Below, one piece after another: positions 43,854 to 51,024 of a DNA stretch of 64,000 bases (within the stretch, counting starts at the first letter, position 1; the number at the start of each line of letters is the position of its first letter). The stretch lies in contig CM022665.1 of the NCBI GenBank assembly GCA_012295275.1, forward strand, positions 31,488,957-31,552,956, read 5' to 3'. Made by a program: the position numbers and the translations under genes. Source of the DNA: Chrysomallon squamiferum. Its lineage: Eukaryota; Mollusca; Gastropoda; Neomphalida; Peltospiridae. The notes beneath the pieces were generated by a model. It was not told the DNA's origin. It did not search any database and saw nothing but the letters and a program-made list of their open reading frames with translations.

Positions 43854-46800
43854 CTTTTTGGGGGTGACTTAAACTGGATTTCATCTAGGGAATTTAAACA
43901 GGATTTGTATATAACATCTAATTTAATTTTGAGAAAATTCTGTCATAAACAACAAAATGTTTTAATATTGTAAAGACTGTTAGTTAAACAGAAAGTACAT
44001 TCAGTTTCTGTATTGTTTTCTTAAACAATAAAAACAACAGAAATAGAATGTCACTTTTAAAGAAAGAAAACAAAAATACATATATACTGAAAAACATATT
44101 CTTTAACAAAGTATTTTCCAAATATTAAAAATGCTGAAGACTGACTATCAAATATATTCAAGATAAAACATCAAAAATATACATGTGAATTGTGATGAAA
44201 CATTTCAATTATCAGCTAGTGTCTTTTAAAAGCTCAAAACCTTTTCACTTTTCAGTTAAAGAAAAAGACACATCAGTTGTAGATTAAGAGTTGGAATGGG
44301 AACAAATACACTACTGAGGTTTTGTTGGAGCTATCACATCCTACGTGAGCATTCTACTGTACAAATTACAATGTGAACCTTTTGCCCACTTTATCAATGT
44401 AAAACACATTCTTTTATTTTTTTATTGTGCGAATTTTCTGCATTTCCTATCAGTAAATTTGTATACTGAGATATGTGTATTAATAAAACTATTCAAGCAT
44501 ATTAATCACATATGGTTCATTTACCTTACATGAATATGGAGCAACTTCAGGATTTATAAAAATAATGATAACAAAACATCCCACCTATTAGTAAAACAGT
44601 TTGCTCACAAAGATATATATTCCCATTCTATCTAATGACCAAAGTCAGTTTGTGAAAGGCACTGGTATGTGTTTCACTGTTTCTATGAAACAGATATATA
44701 TATATAAGATTCTTCTTATTAACTGATAAGAAATATCCATTAAATGAGAGAATGTGTTTTATTTGTTATAATAATAAAAAATAATAATAAAAGCATATTA
44801 TCATGGAAAGTGCTCATAATCAATAAAAGCAGCACATGGAATAAAGGCTGGAGTTACATTCAAAGTTCCATACTTACAAAACAAAATTATTGTACCTTTT
44901 AGAAATAATTATATATTTTTCCAGTAAGCATGGATTAAAAAAACCTTTTTTTTTACTGTTATTTTGTTTTTTAACACAAATATGTTTTTGCACACAGAAT
45001 TTACAAAAAAAAAATAAAAAATTAAAGAATGCATTTAGATATTATTTTACATCTCTATATCAAATCATCATTTCATCTTAAATTTTGAAAAACAATCATG
45101 TTTTATTACAGTGAGCATGCTTCACTTACATTCTTCTTCCACTATAACATCCTCAATATGCACACAAGTACTAGGATTTTCCACTGATTCTGGTATATCC
45201 TTGGTATCCATACATTCCAAATTTTGATTATCATCTTCACACCTAGGCTCTCCAGTAAAGGTAGTTTCCATGTTAGATATAAAACAAGTGAAATTTTTGT
45301 TTATTACTGTTACACAAGTTAAGATTAACTCAGATGAAATATATGTATTGTCTTGATCCTTTGAAGAGAAGTCAGAATAATGAATTTTAAAGATCAGTTA
45401 AACTTTAACTGTGCAATCTGTATACAAACTGTTGTGTCTTTTGTTAACAGAATATAACATTCTGCTGTTGTAAAGTCACTGGAAAGAATTTAAAACAAGC
45501 ATTCAAAAGGGCAAATATAAACCAAAAAAAAAAAAGCTCCTGTTAAACAGGAATAATCTCAAGGAAAGCTGAAACATTATTTAAAAATAATATCTATAAG
45601 CTCTATCTTCTGAACTTTTTCTTCACTTCCCTCTTTTCCTTTCTTTATCACTGGATAGGATGAGATAAAAAAAATTCAAAAACTTTTGAACTCGTTAAAC
45701 AACAGTAAACTATGAAAATAGTCATAATAATCTGCAGGTGGCATCTATCATTATCTGAAGCGTTGTTTATTCTCTTTTCTCTTCCTTTCTTTACAACTGG
45801 ATGGGACAAAACATCCATGAACTTAAGTGAAAAACAGTAAACTATGAAAACAGTGCTGATGTTCTACAGGTGATATCGACCATTCCATTATCTGATTTTT
45901 TTTTTGCCTCTTCTCTGTTTCCAATTTTCTTTATAACTGGATGGCTTGAATGTTCCAAAACAAATGATCAGGTCCTGGTGAAAACTATGAAAGCAGTGGC
46001 AATGATATGCAAGTGACCTGTAAAGACTGTAACCTGAATTTTTTTGTACATATTCCTCATCTCTTCACAGATAGATTGGTCTAACTTACAAAAAAAATGG
46101 AACTTCTTCCAGCAGGTAAGCTGTCAAACACTACAGCCAAAAGACTTTTGGCCATTTCTTCCATCTTAGCTGACAGATCAGGTCTGTCGACAGCATGGAG
46201 GAATCACTCTAGTGGAATGTTGTTTGTTGGGGAGTTTTTCAACTTCTTGGTGCTATCATAAACTGGAAGCATCCATTCAGTGTGATAGACCACAGTGCTA
46301 GACACAGATAAACACTCTTTTACAAACACTGGTTAATCTAGAGTCAGGGATTAAGGTCACCTTAGCCCATGATATGTTAGTAATTTTATATTAAATTGCT
46401 GGCAAATAAAGACATCTGATACTATACAAAAATTAAATTAATCAAAGTATGATGCGATTATTATAATTACAATTTACAGTTTATTTATGTTTTTGGTTTT
46501 TTATTGTTACTGCTGCTGCTGCTGTGTTTGTGTGTGTGCATGTGTTTATTACTTTCACCTTGTATGCACAATTCTATAAAAGTATACAAGGAGTTATAAA
46601 CTTTTAAACATTTATAATAATCATTAATTAATTAATTAATTAATTTAAAAAAATAACTAATACACTATTATCATCAATAATAATAACAGTATATTTAAAA
46701 CAATTTTATCATCATAAATATTCATATTTAGTTTTTAAAACTGCTCAGAGATCAACACCATTATTTGTGATAAAACCTATATATTTTTTATTTCATAATG

Positions 46801-49800
46801 CATGCCATGTACTGATCTGTAATCAACAAATAGGTAGCAGCTGCCCACAAAAAACATGTACAAGTATGTACCCTGGTCACTAAAGCCCTGATAACAATCT
46901 GTTAACTGATATCTGATGACCTTCACATCAACTCTGCTGTTTTGCATTCAGTCCACACCTGAATCAAGGTATTAATAACTTGTAGGTAAACACATCTGTC
47001 AATTTTCAAAGGCATCTTTGCACTGGCACTTTGTTTATGAAAACAACAAACCAAATTATTAAGGAATTAACAGGGGGAAAAAAACCTTTCACCTTATTTC
47101 TCAGATGACAATATTCAGTATATTGTCATATATTCTGGCTATGGGCTCTTTCTAATCTTGATAAACATGGTCTCAGATTTCAAATGACTAAATATTTCCA
47201 GAATTCTGAATAACAAAGCACCAAATGGCTTAAATAAAAGGCTGCAAACATTTTCAATTATTTGTAGAAAATACATCAGTCTTCTGTTAAAAGATTTATT
47301 AAAAAATATATAAACAATGAAATTTCCAATATCTATAATTATATTTTATATTTGAATGCAAACTTGTAAACATGACAAAAAACCCCCCAAAAAAACCCAT
47401 TAATAATGTTTACAAACAGAACTTTGAAACTGCCTGTCAACACTAGCATTTTTTTTTTATGACCAGATTGAATTTCTTTTTTCCTTTTTTTTTTCACACA
47501 GCTATTTCAAATTCTAACACTGTAAACTGAAACTGTAACAGAATCAAAAGTTTAATTTAAACATATATATATTACATAATTTGAATGCTTTCTTAATCCT
47601 AGCTTTAATTAATTCCATAAAAATCATTTCTTTATTCCTTCTTAAACACAGAAATAAACTGTTTTATATATAATTAAAACAAAATCAGTTAATAAAAAAT
47701 ATATATAACTTTATTATTCCAAAAATTTGAAACAATTTCCACATAAACCATAAAACTAATAAATAAAATGTTATACTCTTATTAATTTATAAGAATGAAT
47801 AAATATTTAATTGACAACTCATTTTAATAAGGTATTTTTAATTAAATATTAATATACATTTCTTTCAACAATATATTCATCATATGAGACAGGAGGAAAC
47901 TTTATGCAACTTACCTGCCTCTCTTGCCAATTAGAAGAAAATGTATTTTTTATTGTTGTAAGTATTTGATAAACAGGAATGCATAAAATATACTAAGGAC
48001 CACTCATAGGACTCTTAGCAATGATATACTGTTCATAAAAATATTTTATTCAAACACATGAGTTTTTATCATCATCATCATTTTATATTCATTTTCATGA
48101 TTTTGTAATCATCACTTCATTATCACTATCATTATCATTGTAATCATTTATTAATTCAAATTCTGTGGTTAATTTCTTAAAAATAAACAAACAGTGGAGA
48201 AAAAAAGTATGACAGACAATTTGATACTAAAGTGTTTTCATCTGGAATAACAAGCCTCAGTATTTCTTAATTATTTTCAGTTGAGCAAACAGCACACAAA
48301 TTCTTCTCAGTAAGTTGATGTACTTTCATGCCTGGCAGAGCATAAAGATAAAAAAAAAAACTGACAGGCGCCCACACATTACATAAAAAGTATGTTATTT
48401 CCTTTTATGATCATTTTACACTCCAGCAAGTAGACACCAACAAGATCAGATTTCCAACTTATCTGAAAGACCTTTCAATTAAAGAAACTGAAAGAGAAAA
48501 TTATTTTTATTTATTCTGTTTATTATTCAGTTTTTTGTTTTTTTTTAAATCTGTTTTTGTTAGCTTTCCTTCCTTTCTATTTTTTATTCTTTTTTTTTAA
48601 TTATCATTTATTTAAAACTGACTGATGTTTGTTTTTTGGTTTTTGTAACTGAGCCTTCTTGGGTATAATGTACAGTATATCCAACTGTGCAAATAGACAC
48701 TGTCATCATTGTTTACTACTAGAGATCTATTTATAAAAAGGAATAAATTTTGGTTGTAACATGAAATAAAAAGATGAAAATCTGTATTTTTATTGCTCCA
48801 CCAAATAAACCATAAAATATAGAACAAATATGAAAGTAGAAAAAAGTTAAGAATCTTTCACAGAAAGATTATAAAAATTAAAATTTACTTAAGCCAAGCT
48901 TTTGTTAATACTCCTCTGCAGCTGCATCCATCTTTACAATAATAATAATAAGAAGAAGAAAAATATAAATAATATTTATATTAATAAGTAGATACATATT
49001 TTTGTTTAATTTACACTGTACTGAACCTCATCTCCTATGTCAGGATATTAAAACCTAAGTAAATTTGAGTTAATGGGCTGATGTAAAAAGAGTAATTCTA
49101 AGTCTGGCAGTTTCCAAGAACATATAAAAAAAATAATGATAATAATAATAAGCAAAGAGTAAGCTGTACATATTCATGTACTGTACATTAAAAGTAGTAG
49201 TTTTTCCTTTACAACCAAACACAACAAAATAAAAAAGATATCTTGAAAAAATGCATTTTCTCCCTAATCTATTACATTCTCTTTTATCCCCTCAAGTTTG
49301 TACAAAACTTTTTTTTTTTTTTTTTTTTTTAAAATTTGTTGTCTATGTAAATTATATAAGTACATTCAATATACAGCTTTTAAAAGAAATACTTTAAATT
49401 TCACAGTGTTTCTTTCATTTGTGTCCAAAATTAACTTTATTAGAATGGTTAGAATTGGTTTCAAAATTGGCAATTACAGAAAAATAAACCAGGTAAGAGG
49501 CCTGAAAACCAGAACTGACTGTTTAATGTCAAGGAAAGAAAGGTAAGTTTTGTGTAACAACATTTCACAGAATGTTATTTGACTGGTGGCTGCTGTAAGT
49601 TTTGGATACTAACCAAGTGATTACTCCAATGCTTAGGTCAGAACCACAGGGTACATAATCTTATAGGATACAATTATTGCTTGTTTTGTTGTTAAAAAAG
49701 AAACTTGGTATATCTGTATGATAAAACTACTGCTTGTTTTATTATTAATAAATAATTTGGCATATTGTTTTTGAGGTGTTTTTTTGTTGTTGTTGATATA

Positions 49801-50213
49801 TCTAAGATGCAAGGGTTTATTTTGAAAATACAGGAATGTAACCATCAAGGACCTGAAGTTTGATCCTGTGACTCATGTATTTCCTACCATATATCACACA
49901 TATATTTATAACTCATTCAGTTTAATGCAAAAGTTTGTGGGTGTATTTTGTTGTTACTATTGTTACACTAACTGTAAATTGATTATGTACAGTCATAACT
50001 TGACCAGGTTTTTTTTAATAATATTAATAAATATTGTCACTTTTCCTGAAGAAAAAAAAAATCTGAGAAAAGCAGAATACAAAAATGTAACTTGTACTGA
50101 CCTGCAGCTTCTCTTATTTTCATTCCAAACTTCTGGACATCTTCTTCATTGTCCTGGATGCCAGTACTGCTTTGTCCTGCTTCATTTCCATTAGAATTAG
50201 GAGAAAACATCAT
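8641..50213 (-). CDS. DMD: Dystrophin-type gene, 5' part (actin-binding domain), partial
   Basis: Dystrophin links cortical F-actin to the membrane dystroglycan complex in muscle and neurons; its N-terminal CH1-CH2 pair binds actin. Minus-strand exons 20,719-20,780, 16,910-17,002, 14,580-14,660, 12,081-12,173, 11,383-11,474, 10,338-10,418, 9,969-10,084 and 8,641-8,864 join in one frame with GT-AG introns of matching phase. With the 50.1 kb first exon they give about 318 residues. Diagnostic stretches are [13 protein letters not shown] (start of CH1), [31 protein letters not shown] (CH2) and [14 protein letters not shown] followed by FFQVLP. The last pair fits dystrophin/utrophin; as I recall them, beta-spectrin, plectin and nesprin read PDEKS with other endings. 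Protostomes usually have one dystrophin/utrophin-type gene. The rod and C-terminal regions are outside the window. Several alternative first exons are likely, so this span uses the most distal coding start (50,213). Confidence 0.92.
9969..10084 (-). CDS. DMD: Dystrophin exon (human exon 7 equivalent): central CH2
   Basis: This 116-bp exon has acceptor TTTTCCAG and donor GAAG|GTGGGT. It enters in phase 2, so AG from the previous exon plus G makes Arg in FRPELF, and leaves in phase 1. It encodes [10 protein letters not shown], then [20 protein letters not shown], the CH2 helix region; human dystrophin has RLEHAFNIARYQLGIEKLLD here. Human exon 7 is 119 bp as remembered, so this one is one codon shorter, in the loop before the NLEHAF helix. 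Only 253 bp of intron separate it from the preceding exon. Confidence 0.95.
10105..10270 (+). repeat. Imperfect GGAT/GAAT tetranucleotide tract
   Basis: Runs of TGGA, GGAT and GAAT/TGAA tetramers with interruptions, just upstream of the exon ending at 9,969-10,084. Confidence 0.75.
10338..10418 (-). CDS. DMD: Dystrophin exon (second half of human exon 6 equivalent): CH2
   Basis: This 81-bp exon has acceptor TTTATTTCAG and donor TTCAG|GTGAGA, entering and leaving in phase 2. It encodes [20 protein letters not shown] and then ALIHKF. The NFTTSW-DGLA-NALIH core is a CH2 hallmark and nearly identical to human dystrophin (NFTTSWSDGLALNALIHSH). With the exon at 11,383-11,474 it totals 173 bp, the size I remember for the single human exon 6, so an extra intron splits that exon here. 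Confidence 0.95.
11383..11474 (-). CDS. DMD: Dystrophin exon (first half of human exon 6 equivalent): CH1-CH2 linker
   Basis: This 92-bp exon has acceptor TTACTTCAG and donor GCTGG|GTGAG. It enters in phase 0 and leaves in phase 2, the split codon becoming Gly in CTAGYKNV. It encodes [20 protein letters not shown] then [10 protein letters not shown]. This is the helical linker between CH1 and CH2 and the first CH2 helix; human dystrophin reads VKNVMKNIMAGLQQTNSEKI then LLSWVRQST. Confidence 0.95.
12081..12173 (-). CDS. DMD: Dystrophin exon (human exon 5 equivalent): end of CH1
   Basis: This 93-bp, phase 0-0 exon has acceptor GATTACAG and donor CAG|GTAAAC. It encodes 31 residues, [20 protein letters not shown] then [11 protein letters not shown]. 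The IVDGN-KL-LGL-W-IILHWQ series is the conserved C-terminal half of a type 1 CH domain. Its length equals that remembered for human DMD exon 5. A (CA)n microsatellite lies about 70 bp upstream in the intron (12,240-12,269). Confidence 0.95.
12240..12269 (+). repeat. (CA)n microsatellite
   Basis: Uninterrupted CA run of about 15 units in the intron before exon 12,081-12,173. Confidence 0.9.
12830..13520 (+). repeat. ~178-bp degenerate tandem array
   Basis: The anchor AATAGGTTTCTTTTATGACT recurs as AACAGGTTCCTTTTATTGCT, AATTGGTTTATTTTATTATA and AGAGGTTTCTTTTATTATCA near 12,873, 13,049, 13,230 and 13,459. A second anchor (GTGCATCAGG...CATGTACACAGCATAT) also recurs near 12,931 and 13,113. A partial unit lies near 13,377. 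Confidence 0.65.
14580..14660 (-). CDS. DMD: Dystrophin exon (human exon 4 equivalent): CH1
   Basis: This 81-bp, phase 0-0 exon has acceptor GTTTTTTAAG and donor AAT|GTAAGT. It encodes 27 residues: [20 protein letters not shown] then VLERNYN. The RVHxxNNVNxALxVL core matches human RVHALNNVNKALRVL. The next AG, five bases further on, is an alternative 3' splice site but would shift the frame, so I use the first. The exon is one codon longer than human exon 4. Confidence 0.94.
15741..15780 (+). repeat. Long poly-T run
   Basis: About 39 consecutive T, followed by GGTGTGTGTGG; possibly an old poly-A tail of a minus-oriented retroposon. Confidence 0.85.
15889..15919 (+). repeat. (GT)n microsatellite
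   Basis: Uninterrupted GT run of about 15 units. Confidence 0.9.
16910..17002 (-). CDS. DMD: Dystrophin exon (human exon 3 equivalent): CH1
   Basis: This 93-bp, phase 0-0 exon has acceptor CTTTGCAG and donor TTA|GTAAGT. It encodes 31 residues, [20 protein letters not shown] then [11 protein letters not shown]. The DLFxDLRDGxxLLxLLExLSG pattern is the second helix region of CH1, which forms part of the actin-binding surface; human reads NLFSDLQDGRRLLDLLEGLTG. The exon length equals that of human exon 3. Confidence 0.95.
17588..17731 (+). repeat. 48-bp tandem repeat, three units
   Basis: Units start at 17,588, 17,636 and 17,684. Each carries TTRTATGTTKTRATAAAAAG followed by RTAAATAYTT. Confidence 0.75.
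19140..19310 (+). mobile_element. Degenerate SINE copy, 5' head missing
   Basis: The order TGTGCTATTTCCTGCCCCAA, CCAGTGG, TGTGTGGGAAGGTATATGTA, AAAGATCCTTTGCTACTAAT, GAAGAGACATAGTG, GGCTTCTTCTTTG follows the body of a tRNA-derived SINE remembered as abundant in molluscs (ending ...GTGCATATAAAAGATCCC..., ...GGGTTTCCTCT...). The same order occurs at 56.93-57.06 kb. Confidence 0.55.
19565..19755 (+). repeat. Two direct copies of a SINE-tail-like segment
   Basis: GTGTTATTAAACATTTCTTA followed by ATCTAGAGACTTGT (about 19,566) and GTGTTGTTTTATCAAACATT, TCTTCCTTTCTTT, AATCTAGACACGTGT (about 19,679) are direct repeats about 113 bp apart. Both resemble the SINE 3' end (TGTTGAGTGYGTYGTTAAA then CATTTC(TTTC)n). 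The shared flank after the tail suggests duplication after insertion. Confidence 0.45.
20022..20053. repeat. (CA)n-(TG)n palindrome
   Basis: A (CA)n run meets (GT)n head to head at ACACACCGTGTGTG, forming a near-perfect hairpin with almost no loop. Confidence 0.7.
20719..20780 (-). CDS. DMD: Dystrophin first shared exon (human exon 2 equivalent): start of CH1
   Basis: This 62-bp exon has acceptor GTTTTTGCAG and donor AAG|GTAAGC. It enters in phase 1 (AT completing a split codon) and leaves in phase 0. It encodes [20 protein letters not shown], the first CH1 helix and the first actin-binding segment (KKTFTKW-N-Q). It is 62 bp, as in human DMD exon 2. All candidate first exons upstream end in phase 1, giving Asp (G|AT) or Tyr (T|AT) before the Glu; human isoforms show the same D/Y choice (MEDERED, DCYERED). 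Confidence 0.95.
22448..22488 (+). mobile_element. SINE 3' tail fragment
   Basis: CATTAAACGATTAATAAAAC followed by ATTTCTTCCTTTATT matches the same SINE 3' tail seen near 19,680. Only this end is recognisable. Confidence 0.35.
22574..22870 (+). repeat. ~65-bp tandem repeat, four units
   Basis: The anchor CAAGTTTGGCAGTGAGCAG (22,621) recurs as TAAGCTTGGCAAATTGCAC (22,689), TAAGCTTAGCAAAGTGCAC (22,755) and CAAGTTTGACAATGTGCAG (22,813). It explains the repetitive 118-codon minus-strand open frame here, which is not a gene. Confidence 0.7.
23311..23348 (+). repeat. (TA)n microsatellite
   Basis: Continuous TA run of about 18 units, followed by TG-rich DNA to 23,400. Confidence 0.9.
23875..23944 (-). 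CDS. Candidate alternative first coding exon (proximal)
   Basis: An ATG at 23,944 opens 23 codons ([10 protein letters not shown]... NKNEQED) ending in phase 1 at a GAAGATG|GTAATG donor. Joined to the shared exon it would read [14 protein letters not shown]. An in-frame TAA lies nine bases before the ATG, so the start is internal to this exon. TATA-like ATATATAG and TTTATAAG motifs lie within 60 bp upstream. The donor is weaker than the others (GTAATG), and a phase match has a one-in-three chance of being accidental. It could be an unspliced intron ORF. Confidence 0.3.
24335..24560 (-). promoter_or_regulatory. CpG-bearing block upstream of the 23.9 kb candidate exon
   Basis: This short block has unusual CpG density for the window (AAAACGTGAT, GAACGTGTG, AGCCGAAGACCGG, AATCGAAC, ACTCGTGG, ACACGTAG, AATCGCC). 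It also has an open minus-strand frame of 72 codons that matches nothing I recognise. It lies 400-600 bp upstream of the candidate first exon at 23,944. It could be a promoter/5'UTR or an old transposon fragment. Confidence 0.22.
25604..25711 (+). repeat. Compound (GAT)n-(AAT)n trinucleotide array
   Basis: About 25 GAT units pass directly into about 11 AAT units. Translation gives poly-Asp/poly-Asn on plus and poly-His/poly-Tyr on minus, but no coding context surrounds it. Confidence 0.95.
27215..27248 (-). mobile_element. Possible SINE 3' end, minus orientation
   Basis: On the minus strand TTCTGAGGTGTCATTAAACA followed by AATAAATAAAT resembles the GTGGTGTCGTTAAACAAA-type terminus of molluscan SINEs. 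The rest of the element is not recognisable. Confidence 0.25.
28505..28700 (+). mobile_element. Degenerate SINE copy
   Basis: TTTGATGCACACTTTGAGTT (tRNA-head-like), followed about 85 bp on by TTTTGTACCTTTGAAAAAGT and GCATATAAAGGACTCCTTAC, aligns with the order in the copies at 19.2 and 57.0 kb. It is more diverged than those. Confidence 0.4.
29698..29838 (+). repeat. Two poly-T runs
   Basis: T runs at about 29,696-29,719 and 29,808-29,838 enclose about 90 bp of T-rich sequence. Confidence 0.8.
30935..31070 (+). mobile_element. tRNA-derived SINE head
   Basis: GTGTGGGATTGATCCCCAGA contains a B-box-like element (GGGATTGATCCCC, 30,981-30,993), as in the Pol III promoter of tRNA-derived SINEs. 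The patch is GC-richer than its surroundings. No intact tRNA cloverleaf can be drawn. Confidence 0.4.
33508..33544 (-). CDS. Candidate alternative first coding exon
   Basis: An ATG in strong context (AAAAATGG) at 33,544 opens 12 codons, [12 protein letters not shown]. They end in phase 1 at a near-consensus donor, AAAG|GTGAGT. Spliced to the shared exon the N-terminus reads QKGKDEREDIQ. This resembles the short first exons of the human brain and Purkinje Dp427 isoforms, which likewise end with G and make Asp. A block of raised GC with several CpGs lies immediately upstream (33.55-34.1 kb). Against it, an upstream out-of-frame ATG (GGGATG) makes a short overlapping uORF. Confidence 0.45.
33780..34130 (-). 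promoter_or_regulatory. Candidate internal promoter upstream of the 33.5 kb first exon
   Basis: GC and CpG content rise over this stretch (AAACGTTATG, TAGCGTCAGT, AATGCGTGG, CTCTCGCTG, GGTACGGTC) compared with the flanking intron. It lies directly upstream, in minus-strand terms, of the ATG at 33,544. An AGGTCA half-site and a TATA-like TATTAATATG occur near 34,055-34,075. No core promoter can be fixed from sequence alone. Confidence 0.3.
35921..36069 (-). repeat. 30-bp minisatellite, cluster A
   Basis: Five units of about 30 bp start at 35,921, 35,951, 35,981, 36,010 and 36,042. Plus-strand units begin TTATTATATAACAGAACAGC and TCATTATATAACACAACAGT. In reverse complement they match cluster B at 38.6 kb. 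Confidence 0.75.
36363..36516 (+). repeat. Direct duplication, 92-bp step
   Basis: GCAACAAGTTTTGGAATTTG then GTTAATTAA (36,385) and GCAACAAGTTTTGAAATCTA then GTTAATTAA (36,477) are direct repeats. Flanking similarity extends upstream (AACTTCAATAAAAA / AATTTCAACAAAAA). Confidence 0.65.
37722..37816 (+). repeat. (ACAT)n then (AC)n compound microsatellite
   Basis: About nine CATA units, a short spacer (TTTACATCTATATATAG), then about 20 AC units. Confidence 0.9.
38335..38545 (+). repeat. TG-rich degenerate repeat tract
   Basis: Several short TGTG/TATG runs separated by unique sequence; gives spurious His/Thr-rich minus-strand frames. Confidence 0.75.
38608..38790 (+). repeat. 30-bp minisatellite, cluster B
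   Basis: Units start at 38,608, 38,638, 38,668 and 38,698 with an exact 30-bp step, e.g. ATAATAATACTGTTCTGTTG and ATAATAATATTGTTCCATTG. Decayed units continue to about 38,790. Confidence 0.75.
39279..39372 (+). repeat. 30-bp minisatellite, cluster C (decayed)
   Basis: AATAATAATATTCTGTTAGT followed by CAACACAATTCTGTTGTATA repeats the A/B motif at roughly 30-bp spacing, with more substitutions. Confidence 0.5.
41792..41932 (+). repeat. (TTTA)n tetranucleotide tract
   Basis: Interrupted TTTA runs ending shortly before a C9 run near 41,938. Confidence 0.85.
43822..43853 (+). repeat. (CA)n microsatellite
   Basis: CA run of about 15 units with one interruption (ACATACAC). Confidence 0.9.
45130..45271 (-). 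CDS. DMD: Alternative first coding exon encoding an acidic 47-residue N-terminus
   Basis: An ATG at 45,271 opens 47 codons: [20 protein letters not shown], then an acidic stretch ending [10 protein letters not shown]. The exon ends in phase 1 at GAAT|GTAAGT. The T joins AT of the shared exon to give [12 protein letters not shown]. Human muscle Dp427m uses the same T|AT split (EDCYEREDVQ). GC content is clearly higher than in the surrounding intron, and the long open frame in AT-rich DNA supports coding. The extension is Asp/Glu-rich with four Cys and no recognised domain. The 5' end of the exon was not located. Confidence 0.65.
45605..46075 (+). repeat. ~143-bp degenerate tandem repeat, three units or more
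   Basis: TTTCTTTATCACTGGATAGG, TTTCTTTACAACTGGATGGG and TTTCTTTATAACTGGATGGC occur 146 and 140 bp apart. Each is followed by AAACTATGAAARYAGT and a GCAGGTG/ACAGGTG/GCAAGTG motif. The array lies immediately upstream (minus-strand sense) of the first exon at 45,271. Confidence 0.7.
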
Positions 50214-50281
50214 GATGACTTGCAAAGTATTTTCCTTTTACTGAGCTGTATCCATTAGGTCAGTTGTAAATATTACTTCAG
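50102..50281 (-). CDS. DMD: Distal first coding exon with 5'UTR; CDS 50,102-50,213
   Basis: Tandem ATGs at 50,213 and 50,210 open 37 codons: [20 protein letters not shown] then [17 protein letters not shown]. They end in phase 1 at GCAG|GTCAGT, giving [13 protein letters not shown] with the shared exon. An in-frame TAA lies 27 bases upstream of the first ATG, so translation must begin here. A strong acceptor (CTTTTTGTTTTCAG) just upstream suggests the exon starts at 50,281 with 68 bp of 5'UTR, implying at least one more non-coding exon upstream. The N-terminal 20 residues are Ser/Asn/Gly-rich and probably disordered. Confidence 0.7.
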
Positions 50282-50295
50282 CTGAAAACAAAAAG
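50282..50295 (-). other. 3' splice site in the 5'UTR of the distal coding exon
   Basis: On the minus strand CTTTTTGTTTTCAG is followed by CTGAAGTAA. The clean polypyrimidine tract and AG lie about 70 bp before the ATG at 50,213. A first exon at a transcription start would not need this, so the 50.1 kb exon is probably exon 2 of its transcript. Confidence 0.5.
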
Positions 50296-50987
50296 GAAGA
50301 AATTTAAATTATCGATGAAATAACTTTGGAATTATTTTTATTTATGACTGAACAAAAACATTTAAGCTTAAAACAAAATATATTAAAACTAGAGTATGAA
50401 GTGAATGTTTTGACTTGGGTCACTAAACATTTTTTTTTCTATATTAAAGTGATGGTGTCAAAATTTTCAACAAGTTTATAAAGTATACACAAAGGTTCAA
50501 CATATTTTTTTTTTTTTTTTTTAAATTAAAACATTTTCTTTAACATTATAATAACAGCTGTCATAGACATTAGAGGAAAAAAGGAAAAGAAAAAATATTA
50601 AATTCTTTATAATCCACTGACTTAAAAATCTATTGCATATGCTTAGTTATATTCATTTAGTAAAGAATAATCCAGCTGCTGCCAATTCAGACAACTTTTT
50701 AAAGTATTTTACAATAAAAAGTTTTTCAATATGTATTTCATACAAAAACTAAATGAGCCTGAATATGCATGCATACATGTTGAGCAAAAAAACATGTCTG
50801 TGTGTGTATGTCTGCATATTAAAAGAAAATGGCAAGATATTCAGCTTTTGAAGTCTGAGGACCAAGGTGACAGCCGGTTCAGATTATAAAGCAGGCAAAA
50901 CTCCAAAAGAATATAATTATAATATCTGCATGTGCCAATAAAAAAGTCATTAGAAAGTGTTGCAAGTACAATGCAGACCCTCATGAA

Positions 50988-50989
<2 letters not shown>

Positions 50990-51022
<33 letters not shown>
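50990..51022 (+). repeat. (TG)n microsatellite
   Basis: Uninterrupted TG run of about 16 units. Confidence 0.9.

Positions 51023-51024
<2 letters not shown>

Larger units (their letters stand above)
20781..50101 (-). other. Large first-intron complex with alternative first exons
   Basis: About 29 kb separate the distal coding exon from the shared exon, interrupted only by the candidate first exons at 23.9, 33.5 and 45.2 kb. Otherwise it holds SINE fragments, tandem repeats and microsatellites. GC-richer patches without identified function lie at about 26.59-26.97, 41.00-41.28, 42.06-42.42 and 46.08-46.35 kb; they may be decayed transposons or enhancers. Confidence 0.6.
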
